From Thermoleophilaceae bacterium (GTDB taxonomy: Bacteria > Actinomycetota > Thermoleophilia > Solirubrobacterales > Thermoleophilaceae): DNA of 64,000 bases. The position numbers and the translations under genes are program-made. The stretch covers positions 62,001 through 126,000 of the forward strand of contig JAUJNZ010000004.1 in the NCBI GenBank assembly GCA_030447905.1, in the 5' to 3' direction. The notes beneath the pieces were generated by a model. It made no database searches and was not told the origin of the DNA. It saw only the letters and a program-made list of their open reading frames with translations. This document shows, piece by piece, positions 44,370 through 55,005 of the stretch (the first letter of the stretch is position 1; the number at the start of each line of letters is the position of its first letter).

Positions 44370-45164
44370 ATGCGGCTCACGGTGCTCGGCAAGTCGCCGT
44401 CCTGGGAGGACGCGGGCGGCGCCTGCTCGGGCTACCTGCTCGAGGCGAACGGCCACTCGGTGGTCATCGACTGCGGCAACGGCGTGTTCTCCAAGCTCCG
44501 GCGCTTTCGCGACTACACCCGCGTCGACGCGGTGATCGTCTCGCACCTGCACGCCGACCACTTCCTCGACCTCATCCCCTGGGCCTACGCGCTCACCTAC
44601 GCCCCGCGCCAGCAGCCGGTCCCGGTCGACCGCTGGGAGGGAACGCCCGAGCCCGCGCGCCCGCGCCTGCTCGCACCCGGGGGCGCCCGCGAGCTCTTTC
44701 GTCGGGTCACGGGCGCCTGGGGGCCGGAGGGCCTGATCGAGAACGCCTTCGCCCTCGAGGAGTACGAGGAGTCCTCCGAGGTCGCGATCGGGGCACTGCG
44801 CTTCGACTTCCGGTCGGTTCCGCACTTCGCCACCACGTTCGCCTGCCGCGTGCGGGAGGGCGACCGCGACTCGAGCATCGTCTTCGGCGCCGACTCCGCC
44901 CCCAACGAGCAGCTCGTCGAGATCGGCCGCGACGCCGACCTGCTCCTGCTCGAGGCCACGCTCCCCCGCCCCGAGCGAGAGGGTCCCCGCGGCCACATGA
45001 CCGCCGGCGAGGCCGGTGAGCACGCGGCGCGGGCGGGGGCCGCGCGACTCGTGCTCACCCACATCTCGGACGAGCTCGACGCGCTCGGGGCGCACAAGGC
45101 CGCGGCCGCTGCGTTCGGCGATTCGGTCGAGATCGCTCGCGACGGCGCCGTGTTCGAGGTCTAG
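44370..45164 (+). CDS. MBL-fold metallo-hydrolase (RNase Z-like)
   Basis: 264 residues. The metal site is IVSHLHADHFLDLIPWAYAL (HxHxDH), with a further His in VPHFATTFACRV, Asp in IVFGADSAPNEQLV and LVLTHISDEL as the last His. N-terminal RLTVLGKSPSWEDAGGACSG, with glycine/serine pattern, is like tRNase Z/phosphodiesterase relatives. It is not a canonical RNase Z because the exosite arm is absent. It starts 22 bases upstream of the Hsp20 gene's GTG after a short spacer, so the two may share a transcript. Confidence 0.88.
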   Translation: MRLTVLGKSPSWEDAGGACSGYLLEANGHSVVIDCGNGVFSKLRRFRDYTRVDAVIVSHLHADHFLDLIPWAYALTYAPRQQPVPVDRWEGTPEPARPRLLAPGGARELFRRVTGAWGPEGLIENAFALEEYEESSEVAIGALRFDFRSVPHFATTFACRVREGDRDSSIVFGADSAPNEQLVEIGRDADLLLLEATLPRPEREGPRGHMTAGEAGEHAARAGAARLVLTHISDELDALGAHKAAAAAFGDSVEIARDGAVFEV

Positions 45165-45185
45165 GAAACCGGGAACCACCTGACC

Positions 45186-45661
45186 GTGCCGCGTGACCCC
45201 TTCGCCAACTTCGAGCGCATGCGCCGCGAGGTCGACGAGCTCGTGGGCGGCGTCTTCGAGCACACGAGCCTTACCCACCGCCGGGGGTTCTCGCCGCGCG
45301 TCGACGTCTACTACGAGGGCGATCCGCCGCGAGCGGTGGTGGCCGCGGAGGTGCCCGGCGTCGACATGTCCGAGGTCCGCCTCGAGATTCGCGGGCGCAA
45401 GCTCCTGATCGCCGGCGTCCGTCACGCCCAGCCCTCCGAGGGCCGCCTCTACCAGCAGATCGAGATCGAGCATGGCCCGTTCCGGCGCGTGGTCGAGCTC
45501 GGGGCCGACGTCGCCACCGACCGCGCGAGCGCCACCTACGACGACGGCATCCTGCGGGTCGAGGTCCCGCTCACTCAGCGCGAGCCCGAGGCCCGCACGG
45601 TGCCGATCGGCTCTGCGCGACGCTCGGGCGAGGCCGACGACGTCGAGGACGGCGACCGCTC

Positions 45662-45665
<4 letters not shown>
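45186..45665 (+). CDS. Small heat-shock protein Hsp20
   Basis: 159 residues from GTG 45186. Alpha-crystallin domain at about 35-140: FSPRVDVYYEGDPPRAVVAA, EVPGVDMSEVRLEIRGRKLL, YQQIEIEHGPFRRVVELGAD and ATYDDGILRVEVPL (the last containing the family I-x-[IV] packing pattern in variant form). It holds unfolding proteins for refolding or degradation. The stop overlaps the GTG of lon by 4 bases, an arrangement that couples chaperone and protease synthesis. Confidence 0.93.
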
Positions 45666-48172
<2,507 letters not shown>

Positions 48173-48237
48173 GGCCAGCCTCACGCTGCCGCGTAGGCGA
48201 TCTGTCGACCGGTGGGTGATCCACCTGGGCGATCCGG

Positions 48238-48250
48238 GTATTGTCAATAC
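48238..48250. promoter_or_regulatory. Perfect 13-base palindrome upstream of the membrane-linked protein
   Basis: GTATTG-T-CAATAC, the only AT-rich block in its neighbourhood, about 90 bases upstream of the start at 48338. It may be an operator or a promoter element for that gene. No matching second copy was noticed. Confidence 0.35.
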
Positions 48251-48337
48251 TGGTGTTGCTTCCCCACGGTTCGAGTGCGTGCCGCAACCGAACCGTCGGT
48301 CGATATCACCGAGGCGAAAGCGGACCCTAGGAGAGCC

Positions 48338-48853
48338 ATGGCTGCAAAGAGGAAGGCCGCAAAGGCCAGTTCCGGAGCGTGGGCGACCGGTAAGGCGGTG
48401 CGCAACAATCCCTACGTCGAGCGCCTGGTCGGCGACGAGGAGCTGCGTAACAACCTGCGCACGGCGTTCGAGTCTTCGCGCAAGGCGTACGAGCGGATGG
48501 CCGACGGGCGCGGCCCGCAGGCCATCGTCGACGACAAGAAGACCCAGAAGCAGCTCAAGGAAGCGGCGTCCTCCTTGCGCGAAGCGGCCGATGCCCTGCG
48601 CGGGGCGCGCCAGAAGCGCAAGCGCAAGCGGCGCGGGGGGCTGTTCCTCCTCGTGCTCGTGGGCGCCGGCGCGGCCGTGGCCTTCAACGAGGGTCTGCGC
48701 AAGAAGGCGCTCGATCTGCTCTTCGGCGCCGAGGAGGAATTTGAGTACACGCCCTCCACCACCGCACCCAACCCTCCGCCGACCACCGGGGCCGCCACCC
48801 CCGCCGCCGCAGGAACCGCGGCCCCGCCGGAGGGGCCGGTCGGAACGTCGTAG
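48338..48853 (+). CDS. Single-pass membrane protein with helical N-terminus
   Basis: 171 residues from ATG 48338, preceded by TAGGAGAG; upstream extension of the frame is not coding. The first 90 residues are helical and polar (NPYVERLVGDEELRNNLRTA, SRKAYERMADGRG, KQLKEAASSLREAADALRGA), followed by a basic stop-transfer region RKRKRRGGLFLLVLVGAGAA and one membrane helix, then a Pro/Thr-rich tail. No family recognised; similar small proteins occur in Actinobacteria near lon or clpB. A terminator follows at 48878. Confidence 0.65.
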   Translation: MAAKRKAAKASSGAWATGKAVRNNPYVERLVGDEELRNNLRTAFESSRKAYERMADGRGPQAIVDDKKTQKQLKEAASSLREAADALRGARQKRKRKRRGGLFLLVLVGAGAAVAFNEGLRKKALDLLFGAEEEFEYTPSTTAPNPPPTTGAATPAAAGTAAPPEGPVGTS

Positions 48854-48877
48854 CGGCGAGGTCACCGCAGCAACGTG

Positions 48878-48905
48878 AAAGGGCGTCCTTCGGGGCGCCT
48901 TTTCT
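48878..48905 (+). terminator. Rho-independent terminator
   Basis: Stem AAAGGGCGTCC / GGGCGCCTTT around a TTCG tetraloop (one G-T wobble), running straight into a T-run at 48900-48903. It ends the transcript of the membrane protein gene before the divergent-orientation break to the next unit. Confidence 0.8.
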
Positions 48906-48941
48906 CGTTGCCGGGCACGAGACGCCCGGAGCCTTGTCGCC

Positions 48942-49391
48942 GTGACCGCGAGGTCCGAAGCCGAGGGGTATCTGGACCCGCTTCCCGACTGGGAACGGCG
49001 AGCGCCAGGGATCCTGATCGTAACCGGGCCGCACGCCGTGCCGATCTCGACGGCAGTCCGCGCCGGCGACCGGTGCCTCGTCCTCGGGCTCGCCCGTCGT
49101 CGCGAGACGCTCGCCCGCCTGCGCGAGGATCCCCACGCCGCCTTCGCCCTGCTCGCGGAGGGGGTCGCCTTCACCGCGTATGGGGACGCGCGCGTCGTCT
49201 GCGAGGCCCTCGAGGGCGCGCCGAACATGGCCGGAGTGGAGTTACGCGTCGAGCGCGTCCATAACCACCTCGCCGACGGTCGCACGGAGATGCTCTCAGC
49301 CGCCGGCTGGCGCTGGCGCCAGGAGGAGGCGCGGGAGGCCGACCTGACGGTGGTGGCGGCGATCGAGGCCCTCGCCCGCGCGCGAGGGTAA
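48942..49391 (+). CDS. Pyridoxamine 5'-phosphate oxidase-fold protein
   Basis: 149 residues from GTG 48942. Flavin-binding split-barrel pattern: APGILIVTGPHAVPISTAVR, RCLVLGLARRRETLARLRED, PHAAFALLAEGVAFTAYGDA and VELRVERVHNHLADGR. Such F420/FMN-binding proteins are common in actinobacteria, with roles from heme or F420-dependent reduction to oxidative stress. The specific cofactor cannot be assigned from sequence. It lies between the terminator at 48878 and the FASII operon. Confidence 0.8.
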   Translation: MTARSEAEGYLDPLPDWERRAPGILIVTGPHAVPISTAVRAGDRCLVLGLARRRETLARLREDPHAAFALLAEGVAFTAYGDARVVCEALEGAPNMAGVELRVERVHNHLADGRTEMLSAAGWRWRQEEAREADLTVVAAIEALARARG

Positions 49392-49475
49392 CCATATGAC
49401 GCCGAGGCGTTCGGGGTCGAGCGACTGGGGCTGATCGACTGATACTCTGCCGACCCCCCAACCCGGTCTTGGGCA

Positions 49476-49492
49476 GGCCCCTGAGAGGGGCC
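49476..49492 (+). promoter_or_regulatory. Stem-loop in the fabD leader
   Basis: GGCCCCT-GAG-AGGGGCC, a 7-base perfect stem with a 3-base loop, about 50 bases upstream of the fabD ATG. A GATACT hexamer at 49441 could be its -10 element. The hairpin may be a leader structure controlling the whole operon; no U-run follows, so it is not a simple terminator. Confidence 0.4.
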
Positions 49493-49542
49493 ACGGGGTG
49501 CTGAGGTTGACGCCGTCGAAAATGGGGAAAGGAGGTGCGCAC

Positions 49543-50409
49543 ATGGCCGCTCCCTGCACCGCCCTGCTCTTCCCGGGCCAGGGCAGCCAGACCGACGACA
49601 TGCGCGACGAGGTGGAGCGCCACCGCCCCGACCTGCTCGAGCTCGCGCAGCGCGAGGTCGGCGAGGATCCGTTCCCCCGGGTCGACGAGAACACGCGCTT
49701 CCAGCAGCCGGCGCTCTTCTGCGCCAGCCTCGCCGGGCTCTCCCGCCTGGACGGGATCGATTCCGAGTTCTACGCCGGGCACTCGATGGGCGAGATCGCT
49801 GCGCTCGTGGCCGCCGAGAGCCTGAGCGAGGAGGACGGCCTGCGCATCGTGGCGATCCGGGGCCGGGTCATGGACGAGGCGGCTGCGCGGGCGCCCGACA
49901 GCGGGATGCTCGCGCTGCGGGGGAACCTCGAGCTCGCCCAGCAGCTCGCCGACCGACACGGCCTGACGGTGGCCAACGACAACGCCCCGGGACAGGTAGT
50001 GCTCTCCGGTCACGAGGAGGGCCTCGAGGCCGCGACCAGCGACGCGGAGGAGGAGGGTGTGCGCACCACGCGCCTCCCCGTCGCGGGCGGCTTCCACTCC
50101 CCGGCCATCGAGAGCGCGGTGCCGGAGTTCGAGCAGGCGCTCGCTGAGATCGACTTCGCCTCGCCGCGTGCACCGGTCTTCTCGGGGGTCACCGCCGAGC
50201 CCTTCGACGACCCACCTCGGCGGCTCGCGGAGAGCCTCACCTCTCCGGTCCGCTGGCGCGAGATCCTGATCGCCCTCCATGAGCGCGGGGCTCGCCGCTT
50301 CGTCGAGACCGGTCCCGGCAAGGTCCTCACCGGCCTCGCCAAACGCACCCTGGACGACGTCGAGGCGATCACCGCCGACGCGCTGTCGGAGGACGCCGCC
50401 CGTGCCTGA
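49543..50409 (+). CDS. fabD: Malonyl-CoA:ACP transacylase
   Basis: 288 residues from ATG 49543, with a strong ribosome site (AAAGGAGG) seven bases upstream; the open frame upstream is leader. Family blocks: LLFPGQGSQTDDM, the nucleophile GHSMGE (Met where Leu is usual), IRGRVMDEAAARAPD, VANDNAPGQVVLSG and the catalytic His in VAGGFHSPAIESA. It loads malonyl onto the acyl carrier protein. First gene of the FASII operon; its stop overlaps the fabH start by 8 bases. Confidence 0.94.
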   Translation: MAAPCTALLFPGQGSQTDDMRDEVERHRPDLLELAQREVGEDPFPRVDENTRFQQPALFCASLAGLSRLDGIDSEFYAGHSMGEIAALVAAESLSEEDGLRIVAIRGRVMDEAAARAPDSGMLALRGNLELAQQLADRHGLTVANDNAPGQVVLSGHEEGLEAATSDAEEEGVRTTRLPVAGGFHSPAIESAVPEFEQALAEIDFASPRAPVFSGVTAEPFDDPPRRLAESLTSPVRWREILIALHERGARRFVETGPGKVLTGLAKRTLDDVEAITADALSEDAARA

Positions 50410-51439
50410 GACGCTCGCCTCACTGGACCAGGCGGTCGCCTCGAGCGCCGAAGGTCCCTTCCCGGCGGGGCGGCCGGATACGCCGGTCGGCGCGCGAATC
50501 GGCTCGGTCGCCATCGCCGTGCCCGAGACGGTCGTCGGCAACGCCCCGATCGCCGAGCGCCTGGGGGTCGACGAGGACTGGATCGTCTCGCGCATGGGGA
50601 TACGCGAGCGCCGGGTCATGCAGTCCGACGAGCGCCTCTCCGACCTCGCCGCCCAGGCGGGCCGCGCCGCGCTCGAGCGCGCGGCCCTCGATCCGGCCGA
50701 GCTCGACCTGATCCTCGTCGGGACGATGTCCCAGGACGAGCTGACCCCCGGCGCCGCTCCGCTCGTCGCCCACGAGCTCGGAGCGTCGCAGGCCTCCGCG
50801 CTCGACGTCGGAGCGGCCTGTACGGCCTTCCTCGGCGTCATCGAGCTCGCCGCCGGCCAGATCGAGTCGGGCCGCAGCCGCAACGCGCTCGTGATCGGAG
50901 CCGACGTGCTCCACCGCTGGGTCAACCCCGACGACAAGCGGACCGCCGGCCTGTTCGGCGACGGGGCGGGAGCCGCCGTGATGACCGCTTCGGAGGGACC
51001 GAGCGGGATCGGCCCGATCCCGATCCACTCCGACGGCTCGCAGGCGTGGACGATCTACGCCGATCGCGAGGAGGGCGTGCTCCAAATGGAGGGCGGCGAC
51101 ACCTACCAGCAGGCCGTGAACCGTCTGTCCGAGGTCACCCTCGAGGCGCTCGAGCTGGCCGGCCTGAGCCTCGAGGACATCGACCTGTTCGTCTACCACC
51201 AGGCCAACCGGCGGATACTCAACGCCGTCGGCGAGCGCCTCGAACTGCCCGCCGAGCGCGTGGTCGACGTGATCGAGACCTACGGCAACACCTCGGCCGG
51301 GTCGATCCCGATCGCCCTCGCCGAGGCCGAGAGCGCGGGCCGCCTGCACGAGGGCTCGAAGGTCCTGCTCGGCGCGATCGGCTCCGGGCTCGTCTGGGGT
51401 GGGGGCGTGGTCGAGTGGGGTGGCGTCGGTGGGAGCTGA
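50402..51439 (+). CDS. fabH: Beta-ketoacyl-ACP synthase III
   Basis: 345 residues from GTG 50402. The catalytic Cys is in LDVGAACTAFLGVIELAAGQ, the His in LFVYHQANRRILNAV and the Asn in ETYGNTSAGSIPIALAEAES, the standard Cys-His-Asn triad. A 35-residue N-terminal extension (QAVASSAEGPFPAGRPD) precedes the usual start, and an alternative start inside it is possible. It condenses an acyl-CoA primer with malonyl-ACP; actinobacterial forms prefer branched starters. Confidence 0.95.
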   Translation: MPETLASLDQAVASSAEGPFPAGRPDTPVGARIGSVAIAVPETVVGNAPIAERLGVDEDWIVSRMGIRERRVMQSDERLSDLAAQAGRAALERAALDPAELDLILVGTMSQDELTPGAAPLVAHELGASQASALDVGAACTAFLGVIELAAGQIESGRSRNALVIGADVLHRWVNPDDKRTAGLFGDGAGAAVMTASEGPSGIGPIPIHSDGSQAWTIYADREEGVLQMEGGDTYQQAVNRLSEVTLEALELAGLSLEDIDLFVYHQANRRILNAVGERLELPAERVVDVIETYGNTSAGSIPIALAEAESAGRLHEGSKVLLGAIGSGLVWGGGVVEWGGVGGS

Positions 51440-52205
51440 GTCCGGTGAGCAAGCCAATGCGGTCAACGGGCAGGGTCAGGCCCGCGAGGGTGCGGCGCTC
51501 GTGACGGGCGCCTCGCGCGGGATCGGCGCGGCCTGCGCCACCCGCCTAGCTGCCGGCGGCTGGCCGGTGGGCGTCAACTATCGCTCCGATTCCGAGGGGG
51601 CCGAGCAGGTCGTCCAGGCGATCGAGGAGGCCGGCGGGCGGGCGGTCGCCCTGCGCGGCGACGTCGCCGACCCCGAGGCCGCCGATCCGCTGTTCGAGGC
51701 GCTCGAGGAGGAGTTCGGCTCGGTGATGGTGCTCGTCAACAACGCCGGCGTCCGCGCCGATGCGCTCGCGCTCCAGATCGAGGACGACGACTGGCAACGG
51801 GTCATCGACACCAACCTCTCCGCCGTCTTTCGGATCACCCGCCGCGCGCTGACCCCGATGATGAGCGCGCGCTTCGGCCGGATCGTCAACATCGCGTCGG
51901 TCGTCGGCGCCAAGGCCAACCCGGGCCAGGCCAACTACGCCGCCTCGAAGGCCGGGGTGATCGGCATGACGAAGACCGTGGCCGCGGAGGTCGCCCGCCG
52001 CGGGGTGACCGTCAACGCCGTCGCTCCCGGGCTCGTCGAGACCGAGCTCACCGAGGGCGTGGCGGAGGAGATGGTCAAGGCGGTCCCCGCACGCCGGGCC
52101 GGCACGCCCGAGGACGTGGCCGCGTGCGTCGGCTTCCTGGCCTCCGAGGAGGCCGCCTACGTGACCGGCGTGACCCTCACCGTCGACGGCGGGCTCTCGG
52201 CCTGA
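51429..52205 (+). CDS. fabG: 3-oxoacyl-ACP reductase
   Basis: About 258 residues; GTG 51429 is chosen, but other GTG codons slightly upstream exist. SDR motifs: ALVTGASRGIGAACATRLAA, LVNNAGVRADALALQIEDDD, the catalytic Ser-Tyr-Lys in IVNIASVVGAKANPGQANYA-ASKAG, and NAVAPGLVETELTEG. Uses NADPH to reduce 3-oxoacyl-ACP. It overlaps the fabH stop, with translation coupled; ACP follows. Confidence 0.95.
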   Translation: MGAESGEQANAVNGQGQAREGAALVTGASRGIGAACATRLAAGGWPVGVNYRSDSEGAEQVVQAIEEAGGRAVALRGDVADPEAADPLFEALEEEFGSVMVLVNNAGVRADALALQIEDDDWQRVIDTNLSAVFRITRRALTPMMSARFGRIVNIASVVGAKANPGQANYAASKAGVIGMTKTVAAEVARRGVTVNAVAPGLVETELTEGVAEEMVKAVPARRAGTPEDVAACVGFLASEEAAYVTGVTLTVDGGLSA

Positions 52206-52258
52206 CGCCCTCGCCCGCCTTGACAACCCGATAACCCAACCCCCAAGGAGGAAAGACC

Positions 52259-52504
52259 ATGGCCGAGGTGACCCAAGAGGCCGTCGAGGAAAAGGTCGTC
52301 GACGCGCTCGCCGAGCTCGGCCCCGACCGCAGCGAGATCACCCGGGACGCGACCTTCGAGTCGCTCGACATCGACTCGCTCGACCTCGTCGAGATGTCCC
52401 AAGTCGTCGACGAGGAGTTCGGCGTCCAGGTCAAGGGCGAGGACGCCCAGCAGCTCAATACCGTGGGCGACGCGATCGACTTCATCGTGGCCCGCGCCGG
52501 ATGA
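52259..52504 (+). CDS. acpP: Acyl carrier protein
   Basis: 81 residues, acidic, from ATG 52259 with AAGGAGG upstream. The phosphopantetheine Ser is in TFESLDIDSLDLVEMSQVVD (DSL motif); helices 2 and 3 and the acidic pattern are typical. Carries growing acyl chains for all the FASII enzymes encoded around it. The stop overlaps the fabF ATG (ATGA). Confidence 0.96.
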   Translation: MAEVTQEAVEEKVVDALAELGPDRSEITRDATFESLDIDSLDLVEMSQVVDEEFGVQVKGEDAQQLNTVGDAIDFIVARAG

Positions 52505-53700
52505 GCCGCCGCGTCGTCATCACCGGTCTCGGCTCGGTCTCGCCGCTCGGCGTGGGCGCCCGGACGCTGTACGACCGCTGGAGCGCCGGGGAGATCGGCA
52601 TCGAGGACGGTCTCGCCCCGTGCACGGACTTCGACCCGGAGGACTTCCTCTCCTCCAAGGAGGTTCGGCGCAACGACCGCTTCGTGCAGCTCGCCCTCGC
52701 CGCGTCCCAGGAAGCGCTCGCCCAGGCCGGGTGGGACGAGGAGCCGCCCTACGACCCCGAGCGCATCGGCTGCGTGGTCGGTACGGGGATCGGCGGCATC
52801 GGGTCGCTCGAGAACCAGCACGACGTACTCCGCGACAAGGGACCCGACCAGGTATCCCCGCTGGCCGTGCCCCTCATGATGGCCAACGCCGCGACGGCCG
52901 CGCTCGTCATGAGTCACGGGCTGCAGGGACCCACGCAGACCACGGTCTCCGCCTGCGCCGCGGGCACCGACGGGATCGGCGCCGCGCTGCGCATGATCCG
53001 CTCCGGTGACGCCGAGGCGGTCGTCACCGGGGGCGCCGAGTCGACGCTCACCCCGCTCGCGCGCTCGGCCTTCGCGGCAATGGACGCGACTTCGCAGGCC
53101 GGCGTCATGCGCCCGTTCGACGCGCGCCGGGACGGCTTCATCATGGGCGAGGGGGCGGGCATCCTCGTGCTCGAGGACGCCGAGGCCGCCGAGGCCCGCG
53201 GCGCCACCGTCCTCGGCGAGGTGCTCGGCTACGGGGCGAGCGCCGACGCCTATCACATCACCGCCCCCGAGCCGGCCGGCCGGGGCGCCGCGAAGGCGAT
53301 CGAGCGAGCGCTCAGCGACGCGGGACTGGGCCCCGAGGACATCGACTACGTGAACGCCCACGGGACCTCGACCCCCCTCAACGACAGCTCCGAGACCCAG
53401 GCGCTCAAGGCCGGCCTGGGCGAGGAGCGGGCAAAGGCGATCCCCACCTCCTCGACGAAGTCGGCGATCGGGCACCTTCTCGGCGCCGCCGGAGGCGTCG
53501 AGGCCGTGGCCACGGTGATCGCCCTCCAGGAGGGCAAGGCGCCGCCCACGCTCGGTTACGAGGAGCCGGACGAGGGCCTCGATCTCGACTACGTCCCCGA
53601 CGGCCCGCGTGACATCGGCAACGGCGGACGGCTGATCGCGCTGTCGAACTCGTTTGGGTTCGGGGGCCACAACGGCGTGCTCTGCCTGGCCGCTCCATGA
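52501..53700 (+). CDS. fabF: Beta-ketoacyl-ACP synthase II
   Basis: 399 residues from ATG 52501. Start RRVVITGLGSVSPLGVG; catalytic Cys in TTVSACAAGTDGIGAALRMI, His in NAHGTSTPLNDSSETQALKA and His/Lys in STKSAIGHLLGAAGGVEAVA. Elongates the acyl chain on ACP. Full length with no anomalies. The ATGA overlap with acpP and the short gap to the SGNH-type gene suggest one operon from fabD to fabI. Confidence 0.96.
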   Translation: MSRRVVITGLGSVSPLGVGARTLYDRWSAGEIGIEDGLAPCTDFDPEDFLSSKEVRRNDRFVQLALAASQEALAQAGWDEEPPYDPERIGCVVGTGIGGIGSLENQHDVLRDKGPDQVSPLAVPLMMANAATAALVMSHGLQGPTQTTVSACAAGTDGIGAALRMIRSGDAEAVVTGGAESTLTPLARSAFAAMDATSQAGVMRPFDARRDGFIMGEGAGILVLEDAEAAEARGATVLGEVLGYGASADAYHITAPEPAGRGAAKAIERALSDAGLGPEDIDYVNAHGTSTPLNDSSETQALKAGLGEERAKAIPTSSTKSAIGHLLGAAGGVEAVATVIALQEGKAPPTLGYEEPDEGLDLDYVPDGPRDIGNGGRLIALSNSFGFGGHNGVLCLAAP

Positions 53701-53745
53701 CGGGTCCGGCGATCACGCTCGCCGACCGGGAGAGGGCGCGCCCGC

Positions 53746-54459
53746 GTGGCGGCAACAAGCCCTAGGTCCGGCGATTCCGGCGGGGGCACGAGCCGGTCCG
53801 TTCGCTCCTACGTGGCCATCGGCGACTCCTTCACCGCGGGAGCCGCCGAAGCGAACGCGGAGGAGGGCCACGCGACCAAGCTCTGGGCCGACGAGCTGGC
53901 CGGGGCGCTGCGGGCCGCCGCGCCCGACGGACAGTTCACCTACCGCAACCTCGCCGTGGCCGGGGCCTCGAGCCCCGAGGTGGCGGCGGGTCAGATCGAG
54001 CCGGCGCTCGCGCTCGCGCCCGACCTCGTGACCGTCTTCTGCGGGGCCAACGACGTGCTGCTCTCGGTCCGGCCCGACATCGATGCCTTCCGCGCGGCGC
54101 TGTCGGAGATCTTCGGGTCGCTGCGCGAGGGCGTTCCGGAGGCGACGATCATCACCGCGACCTGTCCCGACCTGCAGTTCCTGCCCTTACGCGAGCGATC
54201 GCGCGAGCGCGTCACGCGCGGGATGGAAGCGGTGAGCCAGGCGATCCGCGAGCTCGCCGACCGCCACGACGTTCTCTGCCTCGACTTCGCCACCAACCCG
54301 CAGGCCGGTAGCCCCGAGAACTTCGCCGCGGACTGGATCCATCTCTCCGACACCGGCAGGCGCCGGACCGCCGCGCTCTTCGCCCAGGCCCTCGACGAGG
54401 TGGTCGGAGTGGCGATCGACCGCCGTGAACTCGAAATCGACAGCGAGGAGGAAGCATGA
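53746..54459 (+). CDS. SGNH/GDSL-type hydrolase
   Basis: 237 residues from GTG 53746; no signal peptide, so it is probably cytoplasmic. SGNH blocks: Ser in SYVAIGDSFTAG (block I), Gly in RNLAVAGASSPEVA (II), Asn in TVFCGANDVLLSVRPD (III) and Asp/His in DWIHLSDTGRRRTA (V). It would hydrolyse an ester or thioester; its place inside the FASII operon suggests acyl-ACP or lipid-linked substrates, by context only. The stop overlaps the MaoC gene start. Confidence 0.88.
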   Translation: MAATSPRSGDSGGGTSRSVRSYVAIGDSFTAGAAEANAEEGHATKLWADELAGALRAAAPDGQFTYRNLAVAGASSPEVAAGQIEPALALAPDLVTVFCGANDVLLSVRPDIDAFRAALSEIFGSLREGVPEATIITATCPDLQFLPLRERSRERVTRGMEAVSQAIRELADRHDVLCLDFATNPQAGSPENFAADWIHLSDTGRRRTAALFAQALDEVVGVAIDRRELEIDSEEEA

Positions 54460-55004
54460 GCTCTGCCGTCCCGCAGGAGGGCGACACAGCGACCGGGCTG
54501 TTCTCGCGCGACTTCGATGCGCTCGAGACCGGCGAGACGTTCGTCAGCTCCGGCCGCACGATCACCGAGGCCGACATCGTCTCGTTCGCCGGGCTGACCG
54601 GCGACTTCCATCCCCAGCACGTCGACGAGGAGTGGGCCCGCGAGAGCGCGTTCGGCGAACGAGTGGCCCACGGGATGCTGGTGCTGTCGCTGGCGGTCGG
54701 GCTCGTCCCGCTCGACCCCGAGCGTGTTCTCGCGCTGCGGCGGATCTCCGATGCGGTGTTCAAGCGCCCGGCGCGGATCGGCGAGACGGTACGGGTCGAG
54801 GGGAAGATCGAGAGCGCGCGCGAGATCGACGAGGAGACCGGCCTCGTGGGCTGCGCGTGGAAGGTCGTCGATACCGAGGGCGCCGCGGTCGCGCGCGTGA
54901 AGGTCGAGGTCCTGTGGCGCCGCGGCGAGCCGGGAGCGGCGGCGCCTGCGGTTTCCGGCGACGCAGACGGTGACGCCGCCCCCGACTCCTCGTCCGGCGC
55001 CTAG
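54456..55004 (+). CDS. MaoC-type (R)-hydratase / dehydratase-like hot-dog protein
   Basis: 182 residues from ATG 54456. Hot-dog fold with the hydratase catalytic pair in SFAGLTGDFHPQHVDEEWAR (Asp and His five residues apart) and AHGMLVLSLAVGLV. The last 40 residues are Ala/Asp-rich. Because no fabZ or fabA is seen in the operon, this may be the 3-hydroxyacyl-ACP dehydratase of the pathway, as the related mycobacterial HadB is; that is inference. It overlaps the SGNH gene by 4 bases. Confidence 0.85.
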   Translation: MSSAVPQEGDTATGLFSRDFDALETGETFVSSGRTITEADIVSFAGLTGDFHPQHVDEEWARESAFGERVAHGMLVLSLAVGLVPLDPERVLALRRISDAVFKRPARIGETVRVEGKIESAREIDEETGLVGCAWKVVDTEGAAVARVKVEVLWRRGEPGAAAPAVSGDADGDAAPDSSSGA

Positions 55005-55005
55005 C

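Noticed and set aside
48212-48337. Longer start for the post-lon membrane protein
   Set aside because: The extension crosses the palindrome and has no homologous look; ATG 48338 has a good ribosome site.
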